A stretch of DNA of 64,000 bases from Flavobacterium endoglycinae (GCF_017352115.1 NZ_CP071448.1:2255001-2319000); one strand, 5' to 3'. Positions 13,421 through 23,540 are shown, counted from the stretch's first letter. Program-made: numbers and translations. The notes: generated from the sequence alone by a model not told the origin.

Positions 13421-15904
13421 ATGAGATTAAAAAATACAATTTTGCTCTTAACTTTTTGTTTTGCTCTTTTTACTGGACCAGCAGTTTGGGCACAAGAAAG
13501 AGCATCTATCAAAGGTCAGATCAGCTTAACCAATAATGATGCTGTAGATAACGTTTCTGTAGTATTAAAAGGAACAAAAATAGGAACCACAACAGATGCG
13601 AATGGTTTTTATGAAATCAAAAACATTAAACCAGGAAATTATGTGATTCGAGTTTCTGGAATTGGTTATTCTTCTAAAGAAAAAAGTGTTTCTCTAAATA
13701 GTGGAGACGCTATTATAGAAGATTTCAAAATCAATGCTAATTCTGAACAGTTAGATGAAATTGTAGTAAACGGAAATGGGAAAAGAAATCCATTAGCACG
13801 TAAAGAAACTCAACAAGTATCAAGATTACCACTTAAAAATCTTGAAAACCCACAAGTATATACCACTATTACTGCCGAACTTTTAAAAGAACAAGTAGTT
13901 ACAAACATTGATGATGCACTTAAAAATGCGCCAGGATTAACACCACTTTGGGCTTCTACAGGTCGTGGAGGTGATGGAGCAGGATATTTCTCTTTGAGAG
14001 GATTTGCTGTTCAGCCCACTATGATTAATGGATTACCGGGATTATCTAACGGAGGTTTAGATCCTGCAAATATTGACAAAATTGAAGTAATCAAAGGACC
14101 TTCAGGAACTCTATTCGGAAGTAGCTTAATTTCTTATGGAGGTTTAATTAACTTGACTACTAAAAAACCTTACGATCACTTTGGCGGAGAAGTTAGTTAT
14201 ACAGCTGGAAGCAATGGCTTAAACAGAGTTACTGCTGATATTAATACGCCTGTAGATGAGGAACACAGAATTAACTTCCGTGTAAACACAGCTTACCATA
14301 CAGAAAATAGTTTTCAAGATGCTGGATTCAAAAAATCATTCTTTTTTGCTCCATCATTATCTTACCAAGTTAGTGACAAACTTTCGTTTTTCATTAATAC
14401 AGAATTTATGAATAACAAACAGACGAATCCTACAATGTTGTTTTTAGACAGAGGCGCTCCGTTAAGAGTTCATAATATTGATGAATTAGGTTACGATAAC
14501 AAACGTTCTTACACTAGCAATGAATTAGCAATCGAAACTCCATCATACAATTTACAAGGTCAAATGATGTATAAATTCAATGATCAATGGACTTCACAAA
14601 CTGTAGTTTCAAGAGGTTCATCTTCATCTGAAGGATACTACTCTTATATTTATGAAGGTACACAATACGCTCCAGCTGCAATAAATCAAGGAATTGTTTT
14701 GGGACGTTTTATGAACTATCAAAATTCAACAACACTTACAACTGATATCCAACAAAACTTTATTGGAGATTTCAAAATTGGAAACATGAGAAACAGAATT
14801 GTTGCCGGTTTGGATTACTTCAATAGAGGTGTGATCGACAATAGTTCTAATTATGTATCAAATGGAAATATCTATATTGGTAATCTAGATTTAAAAACTG
14901 TAAACGAAAATCTTTACGGAATTACTGATCCTGCTAAATATATTACAAATGGAGATAATGGAAATTTAACTAAAGCAGGAACTGATGCACTTATCGCTTC
15001 TGCAGGTATGAGCAACAACAAAACAAAACAAGAAGTGTACAGCGCTTACGTTTCTGACGTATTTAACTTCACTCCTGCTTTGTCTGCAATGGCTAGTTTA
15101 CGTGTAGACCGTTTCATTACTGCTGGTAATGTAACTACAAAATCTGATGATTTTAATCAAACTGCTTTTTCACCAAAATTTGGTTTAGTATACCAGCCAA
15201 TTCTTGATAAAGTTTCGATTTTTGCGAACTACATGGACGGATTTGCTAATTCTGCTCCTGTTACAGAAATTTTGGCAGATGGAAGTACTCGTCCGAGAAC
15301 TTTTAAACCAGAACACGCTAATCAATTTGAAGTTGGAACAAAATTAAATCTATTTAAAGATAAACTTTACGCTACATTCAGCTACTACGATATTCAAGTA
15401 AAAGATCAGGTTTACATCGTTTATGGAGCAACAACTCAAATCGCTCATCAAGATGGAGCACAAAGAAACAAAGGTTTTGAAGCAGAATTTGTGGCAAACC
15501 CAATTAATGGTTTAAACATTGTTGCAGGTTATAGCTATGTTGACGCTATCTTAAATGCTGGAGACCCTTCATTTGTAGGTCACAGACCTGAAAGCTCTGG
15601 ACCAAGAAACCTGGCAAATCTTTGGGCAAGTTATAAATTCCAAGAAGGAGATTTACAAGGATTCGGTTTAGGTTTTGGAGGAAACTATGCCGATAAAAAC
15701 CTAATTATGAACAGAAATGTTGTAGGTCAGTTTGCACTACCTTCTTACACTGTTTTAAATTCATCTATTTTCTACGGAACAGAAAAATACACATTGACAC
15801 TAAAATTAGACAATATTGCCAATGTTGACACCTATGATGGATGGTCAACTATTCATCCAAGAAACATGAGAACTGTTGCGGCGAATTTCTCTTATAGATT
15901 CTAA
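13421..15904 (+). CDS. TonB-dependent siderophore receptor (FhuE/FoxA-like)
   Basis: Outer-membrane ferric-siderophore importer of 827 residues. Signal peptide to about residue 24 (GPAVWAQ); a CarboxypepD_reg-like beta-sandwich at about 28-115 (IKGQISLTNNDAVDNVSVVL), common in Bacteroidota receptors; a plug at about 140-245 (LLKEQVVTNIDDALKNAPG, IEVIKGPSGTLFGSS); and a barrel ending in NFSYRF. The plug and barrel pattern fits hydroxamate-type receptors. The genes behind it (small membrane proteins and two PepSY proteins) are typical partners in ferric-siderophore handling. The exact ligand cannot be read from sequence. Confidence 0.93.
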   Translation: MRLKNTILLLTFCFALFTGPAVWAQERASIKGQISLTNNDAVDNVSVVLKGTKIGTTTDANGFYEIKNIKPGNYVIRVSGIGYSSKEKSVSLNSGDAIIEDFKINANSEQLDEIVVNGNGKRNPLARKETQQVSRLPLKNLENPQVYTTITAELLKEQVVTNIDDALKNAPGLTPLWASTGRGGDGAGYFSLRGFAVQPTMINGLPGLSNGGLDPANIDKIEVIKGPSGTLFGSSLISYGGLINLTTKKPYDHFGGEVSYTAGSNGLNRVTADINTPVDEEHRINFRVNTAYHTENSFQDAGFKKSFFFAPSLSYQVSDKLSFFINTEFMNNKQTNPTMLFLDRGAPLRVHNIDELGYDNKRSYTSNELAIETPSYNLQGQMMYKFNDQWTSQTVVSRGSSSSEGYYSYIYEGTQYAPAAINQGIVLGRFMNYQNSTTLTTDIQQNFIGDFKIGNMRNRIVAGLDYFNRGVIDNSSNYVSNGNIYIGNLDLKTVNENLYGITDPAKYITNGDNGNLTKAGTDALIASAGMSNNKTKQEVYSAYVSDVFNFTPALSAMASLRVDRFITAGNVTTKSDDFNQTAFSPKFGLVYQPILDKVSIFANYMDGFANSAPVTEILADGSTRPRTFKPEHANQFEVGTKLNLFKDKLYATFSYYDIQVKDQVYIVYGATTQIAHQDGAQRNKGFEAEFVANPINGLNIVAGYSYVDAILNAGDPSFVGHRPESSGPRNLANLWASYKFQEGDLQGFGLGFGGNYADKNLIMNRNVVGQFALPSYTVLNSSIFYGTEKYTLTLKLDNIANVDTYDGWSTIHPRNMRTVAANFSYRF

Positions 15905-15916
15905 AAAAAGTTAAAC

Positions 15917-15951
15917 AAAAACACCTTTCTTTAATTGGAAAGGTGTTTTTT
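15917..15951 (+). terminator. Terminator or attenuator between receptor and downstream iron genes
   Basis: AAAAACACCTTTC / GGAAAGGTGTTTTT hairpin with a T run, directly after the receptor gene. Because the next genes seem functionally linked, it may reduce their expression relative to the receptor. Confidence 0.82.
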
Positions 15952-15963
15952 AAATTAAAAATT

Positions 15964-16296
15964 ATGATAACAATAGCAAGTCTTATCGTCTTTTTAGCTT
16001 TTTACACATTGTATTACACTTCAAAAAGAGCCGCATTATCATATGATTTAGGTTTTGAAAAATGGATGCAGAAAAATCCAAAACAAACAAAAATTACAGG
16101 ATTAATTCTGCTTTTAACTGCTTATATCATGTGGCTTTTTACACAATCACTTGGCTGTGGTACTTTGATGTTTTTTATTCAGCTTATGACAATTGGAAGC
16201 TTAATTATCATTCTTACTCCATTAAAAAAAGTAAATAGCAAAGTTCTTTTAGCAATTTTGATTATCGCGGCTTTATTAGAATTTTATTATAATTAA
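15964..16296 (+). CDS. Small inner-membrane protein, DUF3325-like
   Basis: 110 residues from ATG 15964; an upstream GTG is inside the terminator hairpin and was not used. It has three or four hydrophobic segments (ITIASLIVFLAFYTLYY, ITGLILLLTAYIMWLF, LMFFIQLMTIGSLIIIL, VLLAILIIAALLEFYYN). Size, topology and position behind a siderophore receptor and ahead of PepSY genes resemble the DUF3325 proteins of iron-uptake operons. The biochemical role is unknown. Confidence 0.72.
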   Translation: MITIASLIVFLAFYTLYYTSKRAALSYDLGFEKWMQKNPKQTKITGLILLLTAYIMWLFTQSLGCGTLMFFIQLMTIGSLIIILTPLKKVNSKVLLAILIIAALLEFYYN

Positions 16297-16310
16297 AACC
16301 ATACCCAACA

Positions 16311-16610
16311 ATGCCTGCAAATCCAAAATACTTAACACCTGCTTTTTGGCCTCGTTTTTCTAAAATTACAGCGGCTATCCTTGGTGGATACTTTGTTTCT
16401 GTAACTTTTCATCTCGCTTTGGCTTCATGGTTTAGTCGTGCAGATGTTCTAATTACAATGGCATTTAGCGGTTTTATTTTATGGGTCGTGTTGATGATTA
16501 TCGCTTTTCTTGCTAAAAGCGGATGGAAAATCTGGGGTATTTACATTCTGCTTTCTTTGCTTTTTTCCTTACTTATCTATCTTGGTCAAACTTATAATCC
16601 TGCGGCATAA
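16311..16610 (+). CDS. Small inner-membrane protein, DUF3649-like (iron-uptake operon)
   Basis: 99 residues with three hydrophobic segments (AAILGGYFVSVTFHLALASW, ITMAFSGFILWVVLMIIAF, IWGIYILLSLLFSLLIYL). It resembles the DUF3649 / iron transporter family that accompanies PepSY reductase-like proteins. The gene is 14 bases after its upstream neighbour and 3 bases before the next, so it is in the same operon. No function is known from sequence. Confidence 0.72.
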   Translation: MPANPKYLTPAFWPRFSKITAAILGGYFVSVTFHLALASWFSRADVLITMAFSGFILWVVLMIIAFLAKSGWKIWGIYILLSLLFSLLIYLGQTYNPAA

Positions 16611-16613
16611 TCT

Positions 16614-18176
16614 ATGAATAATCGTCATTACAATATCTATTTTCATACGCATACCGTAAGCGGCATTGTTATCAGCGTAGTGCTTTTTGTAATTTTCTTT
16701 GCAGGGTCCTTTTCTTTTTTTAGAGATGAAATCATCAATTGGGAAAGAAGTGAATCTACTGCTGTAACCAGAGAAATTAAGTTAGATTACAATAGCGCTT
16801 TAGAAAATCTTGATAAAAAACACGTTTTACACGGAAGAAATATCACCATTTCTAAACCATCAATACAAAATAGAGTTGCGGTTTACATGGAAGGCACCAA
16901 AGATACTTTGGCACCAGCCAAACAAAAAGAAGGATCTTTCTTTTACCTTGATAATAAAACCTTCAAGCCTTATACATACGAAGAATCTTATTCGTTAGGA
17001 GAATTATTATATCGTTTGCATTTCCTGGCACAAATTCCTTATCCAACTGGATATTATCTTGCCGGATTTACAGCTTTGTTTTTTCTATTTGCCATCATTA
17101 CTGGAGTATTACTACACTGGAAAAAAATCGTTTCTAACTTTTATGTTTTTCGTCCAAAGGAAAAATTAAAAACGTTGTGGACAGATGCCCATACAGCTTT
17201 AGGAATGATCGGACTTCCGTTTCAATTTGTTTATGCCGTAACCGGAGCTTTTTTCATGATTAAACTTTTAATTGTAGCGCCCGCAGTAATGGCTTTATAT
17301 AAAGGAGATCAAGACAAACTTTATAAAGAACTAGAATACACAGATGCCGATTATAAATTTGAAAACAAAAAATTAGCCAATCCTTTTAATGTTAATGAGC
17401 TTGTTTCAAAAGCAAAAAGCAATTGGACTGATTTTGAAATTACACGTGTTATAATTCAAAATTATGGCGATATCAATATGCATCTTTTAATTGAAGGTGA
17501 ATTGCCGAGCCAGAAGAAATTTACCGGAATTGGAAAAGTAATCTATCGGGTTTCTGACGGAAAAGAAATTGCCAAAAAAGATCCCATTACTCAAAATGGT
17601 TATCTTGACGTTGTAAAAAATGTATTGTATAGAATACACTTTGGTGATTATGGCGGATATGCTTTAAGAATCGTGAGTTTCATTTTGGGAATTATTTCTT
17701 GTTTTGTCATCATTTCAGGAGTAATGATCTGGCTCGTTGCCCGACAAAAAAATAACATACCTGAAAAGAAAAGACGTTTTAACGCCGCAGTGGTTAGAAT
17801 TTATCTTGCCATCTGTTTAAGTATGTATCCAATTACCGCTTTAGCTTTTATAGGAAGTAAACTCTTTTATCCTCTAAGCCAATCTAATTTATACATCCTT
17901 TATTTTGGCGGATGGTTATTGCTCACAATCTTTTTTATCATTAAAAAGAATGATGCCTTTACGAATAAATTCTGTTTGATTTCAGGAAGCATATTAGGTT
18001 TCTTCATTCCAATTACTAACGGAATCGTAACTGGAAATTGGTTTTGGAATTCTTTTATGCAGCACAAAATCCAGATTTTCTTTATTGATGTTTTTTGGAT
18101 TTTTCTTGCAGCAACTTCATTATATGTTGTCTATCATTTAAAACCTAAAAAGGCGGTTTCAGAAAAATTAGCTTAA
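16614..18176 (+). CDS. PepSY-associated transmembrane protein, larger paralogue
   Basis: 520 residues. First transmembrane helix after HTHTVSGIVISVVLFVIFF, a periplasmic PepSY-type section, further helices near GYYLAGFTALFFLFAIITG, a second periplasmic section, then a C-terminal group of helices. Members of this family near siderophore receptors are thought to reduce ferric siderophores in the inner membrane (FoxB/PiuB-like). Conserved His in the first helix region (YFHTHTVSG) and in LYRLHFLAQI and IHFGDYGG could bind haem. Reductase activity is inferred from family and context. Confidence 0.85.
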   Translation: MNNRHYNIYFHTHTVSGIVISVVLFVIFFAGSFSFFRDEIINWERSESTAVTREIKLDYNSALENLDKKHVLHGRNITISKPSIQNRVAVYMEGTKDTLAPAKQKEGSFFYLDNKTFKPYTYEESYSLGELLYRLHFLAQIPYPTGYYLAGFTALFFLFAIITGVLLHWKKIVSNFYVFRPKEKLKTLWTDAHTALGMIGLPFQFVYAVTGAFFMIKLLIVAPAVMALYKGDQDKLYKELEYTDADYKFENKKLANPFNVNELVSKAKSNWTDFEITRVIIQNYGDINMHLLIEGELPSQKKFTGIGKVIYRVSDGKEIAKKDPITQNGYLDVVKNVLYRIHFGDYGGYALRIVSFILGIISCFVIISGVMIWLVARQKNNIPEKKRRFNAAVVRIYLAICLSMYPITALAFIGSKLFYPLSQSNLYILYFGGWLLLTIFFIIKKNDAFTNKFCLISGSILGFFIPITNGIVTGNWFWNSFMQHKIQIFFIDVFWIFLAATSLYVVYHLKPKKAVSEKLA

Positions 18177-18228
18177 AATAATTTGTGCCCTATTGATTTT
18201 GCGTATACTTTTACGCTTTTAATCAAAA

Positions 18229-19359
18229 ATGAGCTTCAAAACAAAAATACGTTTTCTACATAAATGGCTCGGATTAATCTCCGGGCTTATTGTTTTTATA
18301 GTCTGTATTACCGGATGTATATTTTGTTTTCACGATGAGATAAAAGACATTACCCGAAAAGAATGGCGTTTTGTAGAGCCTCAGAACAAACCTTTCTTAT
18401 TACCCTCTCAATTACAGAAAAAAGCTCAAGAAGCTTTTCCCGAAAATAAAGCCAGCATGGTGGCCTATTATGGTAAAAATAGATCAGCAATTGTCTATAC
18501 ATTTTCAGATACTGGAAATCGGTATCTCTATTTCAATCCGTATACTGGAAAATATCTTAAATCTGAAAATCCAGATACTGATTTCTTTATAATTGTAGAA
18601 TACATTCATCTCTATCTGCTTCTTCCGGATTATATTGGAAAACATATCATTGGCGGAGCAACTATAATTTTTATTCTATTATTAATTTCAGGAATTATTC
18701 AATGGTGGCCCAAACGAAAAAGCGATATCAAAAGAAGTTTCAGTATAAAATGGTCTGCAAAATGGCGTCGCGTAAATTATGACTGGCATAATACTACAGG
18801 TTTTTACATTTCTCTAATCGCATTACTTTTAGCCATAACAGGACTTACTTTTACATACGAATGGGTTGGTGAAGGAATTTACAAATCCATCAATTTAGGA
18901 GGAGATAAAGCAGCTGAAACAAAAACGCCCGTAATCGACACAACGACATTCAAAACCAATTCAATTACTGCCATTGATAATGCTTTTGTGCAGACAATGA
19001 AATTACAGCCAAAAGCTGAAATGTTTTTTGTGATGATTCCGCAGCAAAAAGGCGATATTGTAAGCACAGGCGCTTATCCGCATACTTTGCGATATGATCA
19101 GCAGAGCAATTATTATTTTCATCCGTCAAGCGGAAAATTAATTCAGACCCAGACTTTCGATAAAAAATCTTTAGGCCTACAGGTTGTCGAAATGAATTAT
19201 GGAATTCACACTGGACAAGTTTTAGATCTCCTTGGAAAAATCATAGCTTTTACAGTTAGTTTAACTGCTTCTGCACTGCCTGTGAGCGGATTTATAATTT
19301 GGTTTGGAAGAAGCCGAAAATCTAAAAAAAGTAAAAGCATAAAAAAACCGTCCCGTTAA
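18229..19359 (+). CDS. PepSY domain membrane protein, smaller paralogue
   Basis: 376 residues with four transmembrane helices: LGLISGLIVFIVCITGCIFCF, GATIIFILLLISGIIQWW, YISLIALLLAITGLTFTY and IAFTVSLTASALPVSGFII. The periplasmic PepSY domain includes FNPYTGKYL. His residues after the first helix (FCFHDE), in VEYIHLYLLLPDYIGKH and in YGIHTGQ are spaced as in ferric-reductase-like members. Last gene of the iron operon. Its stop codon lies inside the terminator stem. Likely works with the larger PepSY protein, by inference. Confidence 0.86.
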   Translation: MSFKTKIRFLHKWLGLISGLIVFIVCITGCIFCFHDEIKDITRKEWRFVEPQNKPFLLPSQLQKKAQEAFPENKASMVAYYGKNRSAIVYTFSDTGNRYLYFNPYTGKYLKSENPDTDFFIIVEYIHLYLLLPDYIGKHIIGGATIIFILLLISGIIQWWPKRKSDIKRSFSIKWSAKWRRVNYDWHNTTGFYISLIALLLAITGLTFTYEWVGEGIYKSINLGGDKAAETKTPVIDTTTFKTNSITAIDNAFVQTMKLQPKAEMFFVMIPQQKGDIVSTGAYPHTLRYDQQSNYYFHPSSGKLIQTQTFDKKSLGLQVVEMNYGIHTGQVLDLLGKIIAFTVSLTASALPVSGFIIWFGRSRKSKKSKSIKKPSR

Positions 19360-19376
19360 AAACGGGACGGTTTTTT
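19342..19376 (+). terminator. Terminator overlapping the end of the PepSY gene
   Basis: AAAAACCGTCCCGTT pairs with AACGGGACGGTTTTT. The left arm encodes the last residues (KPSR) and includes the stop codon, so translation and terminator folding compete for the same bases. Confidence 0.88.
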
Positions 19377-19399
19377 ATAATTAGTTTGGTGAAATTACA

Positions 19400-19747
19400 T
19401 TAATTTCTATTTGCTAAAGCATTTTTTTGTAAACTCTTAACCGAACTTACTTTATTATCTACATAAGCAACTTCGTTTAAATTGTTTTCATTAAAATAAA
19501 TCCATTTTCCGGTTTTAACACCGTCTGTGTATTCTCCAACGGCTTTTTTGTTCCCTTTTTCATCATAAGATACCCAGACACCGTCTAATTTACCATCTTT
19601 AAAAAAGCCTTCTTGCTGTACTTTACCATTATCATAATAATAAGTGGCTTTTACCTTGTTTCCAACAGCTTCTAATTCAGGCTTTCCTTCTTGTGCAACT
19701 ACAATTCCTGAGAACAATATTGCAGCTAAAATTACACTCTTTTTCAT
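19400..19747 (-). CDS. Secreted MORN-like (YwqK-type) repeat protein
   Basis: 115 residues. Signal peptide to about residue 18 (ILFSGIVVAQ). Three repeats of the form YYDNGKVQQEGFFKDGKLDG, W-Y-E-G-K follow, typical of MORN variants (NGK..QEG..KDGKLDGVW, KKAVGEYTDGVKTGKW). Databases often label such proteins YwqK-family antitoxins, but no toxin is near and export to the periplasm makes an antitoxin role unlikely. Function unknown. Confidence 0.75.
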   Translation of the reverse strand: MKKSVILAAILFSGIVVAQEGKPELEAVGNKVKATYYYDNGKVQQEGFFKDGKLDGVWVSYDEKGNKKAVGEYTDGVKTGKWIYFNENNLNEVAYVDNKVSSVKSLQKNALANRN

Positions 19748-19871
19748 ATCTTTAGGTATTTAATGTTAAGAAATCTTTACCAAATATAATTAATTGTTTA
19801 CATTAAAAAAACTTTTGCTTAACAATTTGGTAACATTGAATAAAAACTTAACATTGGAAATTTACCAAAAA

Positions 19872-19897
19872 CAAAAAAACCAATGCTCAAGCATTGG
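19872..19897 (-). terminator. Terminator after the TlpA-like gene
   Basis: CCAATGC / GCATTGG hairpin with a TCAA loop; read leftwards it is followed by a T run. Lies about 60 bases past the stop of the minus-strand thioredoxin gene. Confidence 0.75.
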
Positions 19898-19957
19898 TTT
19901 TACTGGTATTTTATCAAAAAAGAAAATTACGATAACGTTTTCAATTTCGTAAATAAA

Positions 19958-20953
19958 TTAGTTCAATAAGCCGTTTAACTGCTCTTGAAGCTTTGGATCA
20001 GATGGTCTTGCAGCATCAGAACTTACCACATTACCTTTTGGATCAATGATAATAAATCTTGGAATTCCAGTTACACCATATTTCATTACGAAGTCTGATT
20101 CCCAATCTTTATCGGCAAATAATTGCACTCCCCCTAAATTCTTATCATTTACAAACTTTTTCCATTTTTCATGATCTTTTGCCTTATCTATAGAAATACT
20201 CACAAACTCGATGTTTTTACCGTGGTACATCTCTTCTACTTTTTGCAAATAAGGAATTTCAGCTCGGCATGGCGCGCACCAAGTAGCCCAAAGATCTATA
20301 TATACGTATTTCCCTTTTAAATCAGCAAGTTTGGTTTTCCCGCCTTTATAATTTTCATAGTCAAATTCAGGCGAAGCTTTTCCAGTCATTTTAGCAGCTT
20401 TCGATGCTCTTTCATATTCTTGAAATGCGTATTGATTAAAACTTTCAAAACTCATTTTCAAGGCCGTTTTAAACTCAGGATCAAAATCTCCTTTTTCAAG
20501 ACTTTCAGAATCTGTTTTTTTCTTGGTTTCCAAAAGAGAGGTAAATTCGGCTTCTGGTTTAGAAAAAGCTTCATTTTGGAATTTCTCATCTTTTAAAGAT
20601 TGTTGCGCCAAAAAGTTACTTTCGTTTACTCCTTTACCTTTATATACAATTGTTTCGTCAAACTCTTTGGCATCCATTGTCAGATTAATTTCAGAGTCTG
20701 GTTTTAAATAGATGTTTGAAGATTCTTTACCATCAGAGAAAACATAAAACCCTTTTGGAGCTTCAAAATTCGCAGCAAAAATCTCCTTATTATTAATTGG
20801 GATAACTTGTTTAAAATTATTTCTTCCTTTAATTACCAAAGTATCGCTGTTTCTGTTAGCAATTTTAGCGGTAAATTTTATTTCATTTTTGGCTTGACCA
20901 ATAGCATTCAAAGTACTAAAAATCAGCAGACCTGCAGCAAAAAGATTTTTCAT
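19958..20953 (-). CDS. TlpA-family thiol-disulfide oxidoreductase with N-terminal DUF4369-like domain
   Basis: 331 residues. Signal peptide (FAAGLLIFSTLNAIGQA), a beta-rich DUF4369-like domain (about 25-115), a helical linker, and a C-terminal thioredoxin fold with the active site WATWCAPCRAEIPYL and the cis-Pro loop GVTGIPRFIIID. It probably keeps envelope thiols or apocytochromes reduced. The combination is common in Bacteroidota. The partner is not known, and neighbours do not help. Confidence 0.9.
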   Translation of the reverse strand: MKNLFAAGLLIFSTLNAIGQAKNEIKFTAKIANRNSDTLVIKGRNNFKQVIPINNKEIFAANFEAPKGFYVFSDGKESSNIYLKPDSEINLTMDAKEFDETIVYKGKGVNESNFLAQQSLKDEKFQNEAFSKPEAEFTSLLETKKKTDSESLEKGDFDPEFKTALKMSFESFNQYAFQEYERASKAAKMTGKASPEFDYENYKGGKTKLADLKGKYVYIDLWATWCAPCRAEIPYLQKVEEMYHGKNIEFVSISIDKAKDHEKWKKFVNDKNLGGVQLFADKDWESDFVMKYGVTGIPRFIIIDPKGNVVSSDAARPSDPKLQEQLNGLLN

Positions 20954-21084
20954 ATAGAATATAGTTTGTTTTTAGTGATTCAAATCTAAAGAAATAACCG
21001 CTTTGAAATTTCAGAATTAACAAAATATTTAAAATTATAAGCATCAAGTTTACCACTTTACTATATTATCTTGAATTTTGTATT

Positions 21085-21092
21085 TACTTTTG
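21085..21092 (+). promoter_or_regulatory. -7 element of aspS
   Basis: TACTTTTG about 19 bases before the chosen ATG, with TTG at 21071-21073 as a possible -33 part (short spacing). Start of transcription here excludes the longer TTG-initiated reading of the protein. Confidence 0.55.
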
Positions 21093-21110
21093 CAGTCTAA
21101 AATTTTGATT

Positions 21111-22862
21111 ATGTATAGAAGTCATAATTGCGGCGAATTAAATGCCTCAAATATTAATACCGAAGTTACTCTTGCAGGCTGGGTACAAAAATCACGTGAT
21201 AAAGGATTTATGAATTGGGTAGATCTTCGAGATCGTTACGGAATTACGCAGCTTATTTTTGATGAAAGCCGTACTGAAAAAAACGTTTTTGAATTGGCTA
21301 AAACTCTTGGACGTGAATTTGTAATTCAAGTAAAAGGAACTGTTATTGAGCGTGAAGCTAAAAACAAAAATATTCCAACGGGAGAAATCGAAATTTTAGT
21401 TTCTGAATTAACGATTCTAAATACTGCTTTAACTCCTCCATTTACAATTGAAGATGAAACGGACGGCGGGGAAGATATCAGAATGAAATACCGTTACTTG
21501 GATATTCGTAGAAATCCGGTAAAAAACAGTTTATTATTCCGTCATAAAGTGGCAATGGAAGTTCGTAAATATTTATCTGATTTGGATTTCTGCGAAGTTG
21601 AAACGCCTTACTTAATCAAATCGACTCCAGAAGGAGCAAGAGATTTCGTGGTGCCAAGCCGTATGAATGAAGGTCAGTTTTATGCACTGCCACAATCTCC
21701 ACAAACTTTCAAACAATTATTGATGGTTGGGGGAATGGATAAATACTTCCAAATCGTGAAATGTTTCCGTGACGAAGATTTACGCGCAGACCGTCAGCCA
21801 GAATTTACTCAAATTGACTGCGAAATGGCGTTTGTAGAGCAAGAAGACATTTTAAATGTCTTTGAAGGCCTAACAAGACATTTATTAAAAGAAATTAAAG
21901 GTATTGAAGTAGAAAAATTTCCAAGGATTACCTACGACTATGCCATGAAAACATATGGAAACGACAAACCGGACATTCGTTTCGGAATGAAGTTTGGCGA
22001 ATTAAACGAATTTACACAGCACAAAGAATTCCCTGTCTTCAATGCAGCTGAATTAGTTGTTGGAATCGCGGTTCCTGGAGCAGGAAATTATACTCGTAAA
22101 GAAATCGACGGATTAATTGACTGGGTGAAACGTCCGCAAGTGGGTGCATCTGGAATGGTTTATGTAAAATGCAACGAAGACGGAACTTACAAATCATCTG
22201 TAGATAAATTCTATGACAATGATGATTTGGCAAACTGGGCAAAAGCAACAGAAGCAAATCCTGGCGATATGATTTTTGTACTTTCTGGTCCTGCAAACAA
22301 AACACGTGCTCAGCTTTCTGCATTACGTATGGAGTTAGCAACTCGTTTAGGATTACGTAACCCAGAAGAATTTGCACCTCTTTGGGTTGTAGATTTCCCA
22401 CTATTAGAACTAGACGAAGAAAGTGGCCGTTATCACGCCATGCACCACCCGTTTACGTCTCCAAAACCAGAAGACATGGCTTTACTGGAAACAGAACCAG
22501 GAAAAGTTCGTGCAAACGCATACGATATGGTTTTAAACGGAAACGAAATTGGTGGAGGATCAATCCGTATTCACGATAAAGCGACGCAGCAATTAATGTT
22601 CAAATATTTAGGATTTACTGAGGAAGAGGCTAAAGCACAATTCGGGTTCTTAATGGACGCTTTCCAATTTGGAGCACCGCCTCACGGAGGATTAGCTTTT
22701 GGTTTGGATAGACTGGTGGCTATTTTAGGCGGACAAGAAACGATTAGAGATTTTATCGCATTCCCTAAAAACAATTCAGGGCGTGATGTTATGATCGATG
22801 CTCCTGCGGCCATTGATGATGCACAATTGAAAGAACTTCACATTAAAATTGATACGATATAA
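21111..22862 (+). CDS. aspS: Aspartyl-tRNA synthetase
   Basis: Charges tRNA-Asp. 583 residues from ATG 21111 ([10 protein letters not shown] is the usual beginning). N-terminal OB-fold anticodon-binding domain (about 1-105; [23 protein letters not shown]), class II catalytic core with motif 2 [19 protein letters not shown] and motif 3 [13 protein letters not shown], and the bacterial-type GAD insertion in the middle. No asparaginyl-specific signs were looked for beyond this. Single-gene unit with its own promoter and terminator. Confidence 0.98.
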   Translation: MYRSHNCGELNASNINTEVTLAGWVQKSRDKGFMNWVDLRDRYGITQLIFDESRTEKNVFELAKTLGREFVIQVKGTVIEREAKNKNIPTGEIEILVSELTILNTALTPPFTIEDETDGGEDIRMKYRYLDIRRNPVKNSLLFRHKVAMEVRKYLSDLDFCEVETPYLIKSTPEGARDFVVPSRMNEGQFYALPQSPQTFKQLLMVGGMDKYFQIVKCFRDEDLRADRQPEFTQIDCEMAFVEQEDILNVFEGLTRHLLKEIKGIEVEKFPRITYDYAMKTYGNDKPDIRFGMKFGELNEFTQHKEFPVFNAAELVVGIAVPGAGNYTRKEIDGLIDWVKRPQVGASGMVYVKCNEDGTYKSSVDKFYDNDDLANWAKATEANPGDMIFVLSGPANKTRAQLSALRMELATRLGLRNPEEFAPLWVVDFPLLELDEESGRYHAMHHPFTSPKPEDMALLETEPGKVRANAYDMVLNGNEIGGGSIRIHDKATQQLMFKYLGFTEEEAKAQFGFLMDAFQFGAPPHGGLAFGLDRLVAILGGQETIRDFIAFPKNNSGRDVMIDAPAAIDDAQLKELHIKIDTI

Positions 22863-22886
22863 TTGTAAAAATTTAATTACAAGCTT

Positions 22887-22920
22887 AAAAAGACGCTGAA
22901 ATTTCAGCGTCTTTTTGTTT
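22887..22920 (+). terminator. Terminator of aspS
   Basis: Perfect 30-base palindrome AAAAAGACGCTGAAA / TTTCAGCGTCTTTTT. Confidence 0.9.
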
Positions 22921-23168
22921 TTATCAAAATATTAAGAAAAATCCCAAGACATTCATTTTTCGAATTATCAAATTCTTACAATTCACTCATTTTTATATTC
23001 TTACAATTAATGATTCTCAAATAATGGTATTTTATAAATAAATTGATGCAATAAACTACGCAAAAACACTGTAAATCAATAATTTTTACAAAAAATTAAC
23101 AGCTTGATGTCTTTTGTATGAATTTATATGTTACATTTGCTTTATTATAAATTATTATTACAATTACA
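22921..23168. other. AT-rich spacer upstream of the cold-shock gene
   Basis: No gene seen. It contains two direct copies of ATTCTTACAATT (near 22973 and 22999) and, at its right end, the cold-shock gene promoter: TACATTTG at 23132-23139 with TTG at 23114-23116. The predicted untranslated leader is short (about 25 bases), unlike the long leaders of enteric cspA. Confidence 0.6.
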
Positions 23169-23363
23169 ATGCGTACAGGTACAGTAAAATTTTTCAATGA
23201 GTCTAAAGGTTATGGATTCATTACAGACGAAGAAACAGGAAAGGACATCTTCGTTCACGCTTCAGGAATTAACGCGGAAGAATTACGCGAAGGTGACCGT
23301 GTAAGCTACGAAGAAGAAGAAGGAAGAAAAGGGAAAGTTGCTGCTAAAGTGGCAGTAATCTAA
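23169..23363 (+). CDS. Cold-shock domain protein
   Basis: 64-residue single-domain RNA-binding protein. RNP1 is present as KGYGFI and RNP2 as DIFVHAS, with the usual start GTVKFFNESKGYG. It binds single-stranded RNA/DNA and melts RNA structure. Whether it is cold-induced or constitutive cannot be read from the sequence. Monocistronic, with a following terminator. Confidence 0.97.
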   Translation: MRTGTVKFFNESKGYGFITDEETGKDIFVHASGINAEELREGDRVSYEEEEGRKGKVAAKVAVI

Positions 23364-23403
23364 GAAAAATATAGCAATTTATTTTTTTTGCCTCTGAATG
23401 GTT

Positions 23404-23438
23404 AAAACGTTCCGATTAATTTCGGAACGTTTTTTTTT
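23404..23438 (+). terminator. Terminator of the cold-shock gene
   Basis: AAAACGTTCCGA pairs with TCGGAACGTTTT, then a run of T. Confidence 0.88.
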
Positions 23439-23540
23439 GCCCATTTCTTAAAAAAATATTAAAAAAAGACAATGTTATTTATAATGAATAAAAATTACAT
23501 GTAAACGCGCTTTTATAGTCTACTTATCTCCCCGTTTAGC

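Noticed and set aside
19400..19747. YwqK-type antitoxin function
   Set aside because: The protein has a signal peptide and MORN-like repeats, and no toxin gene is adjacent.
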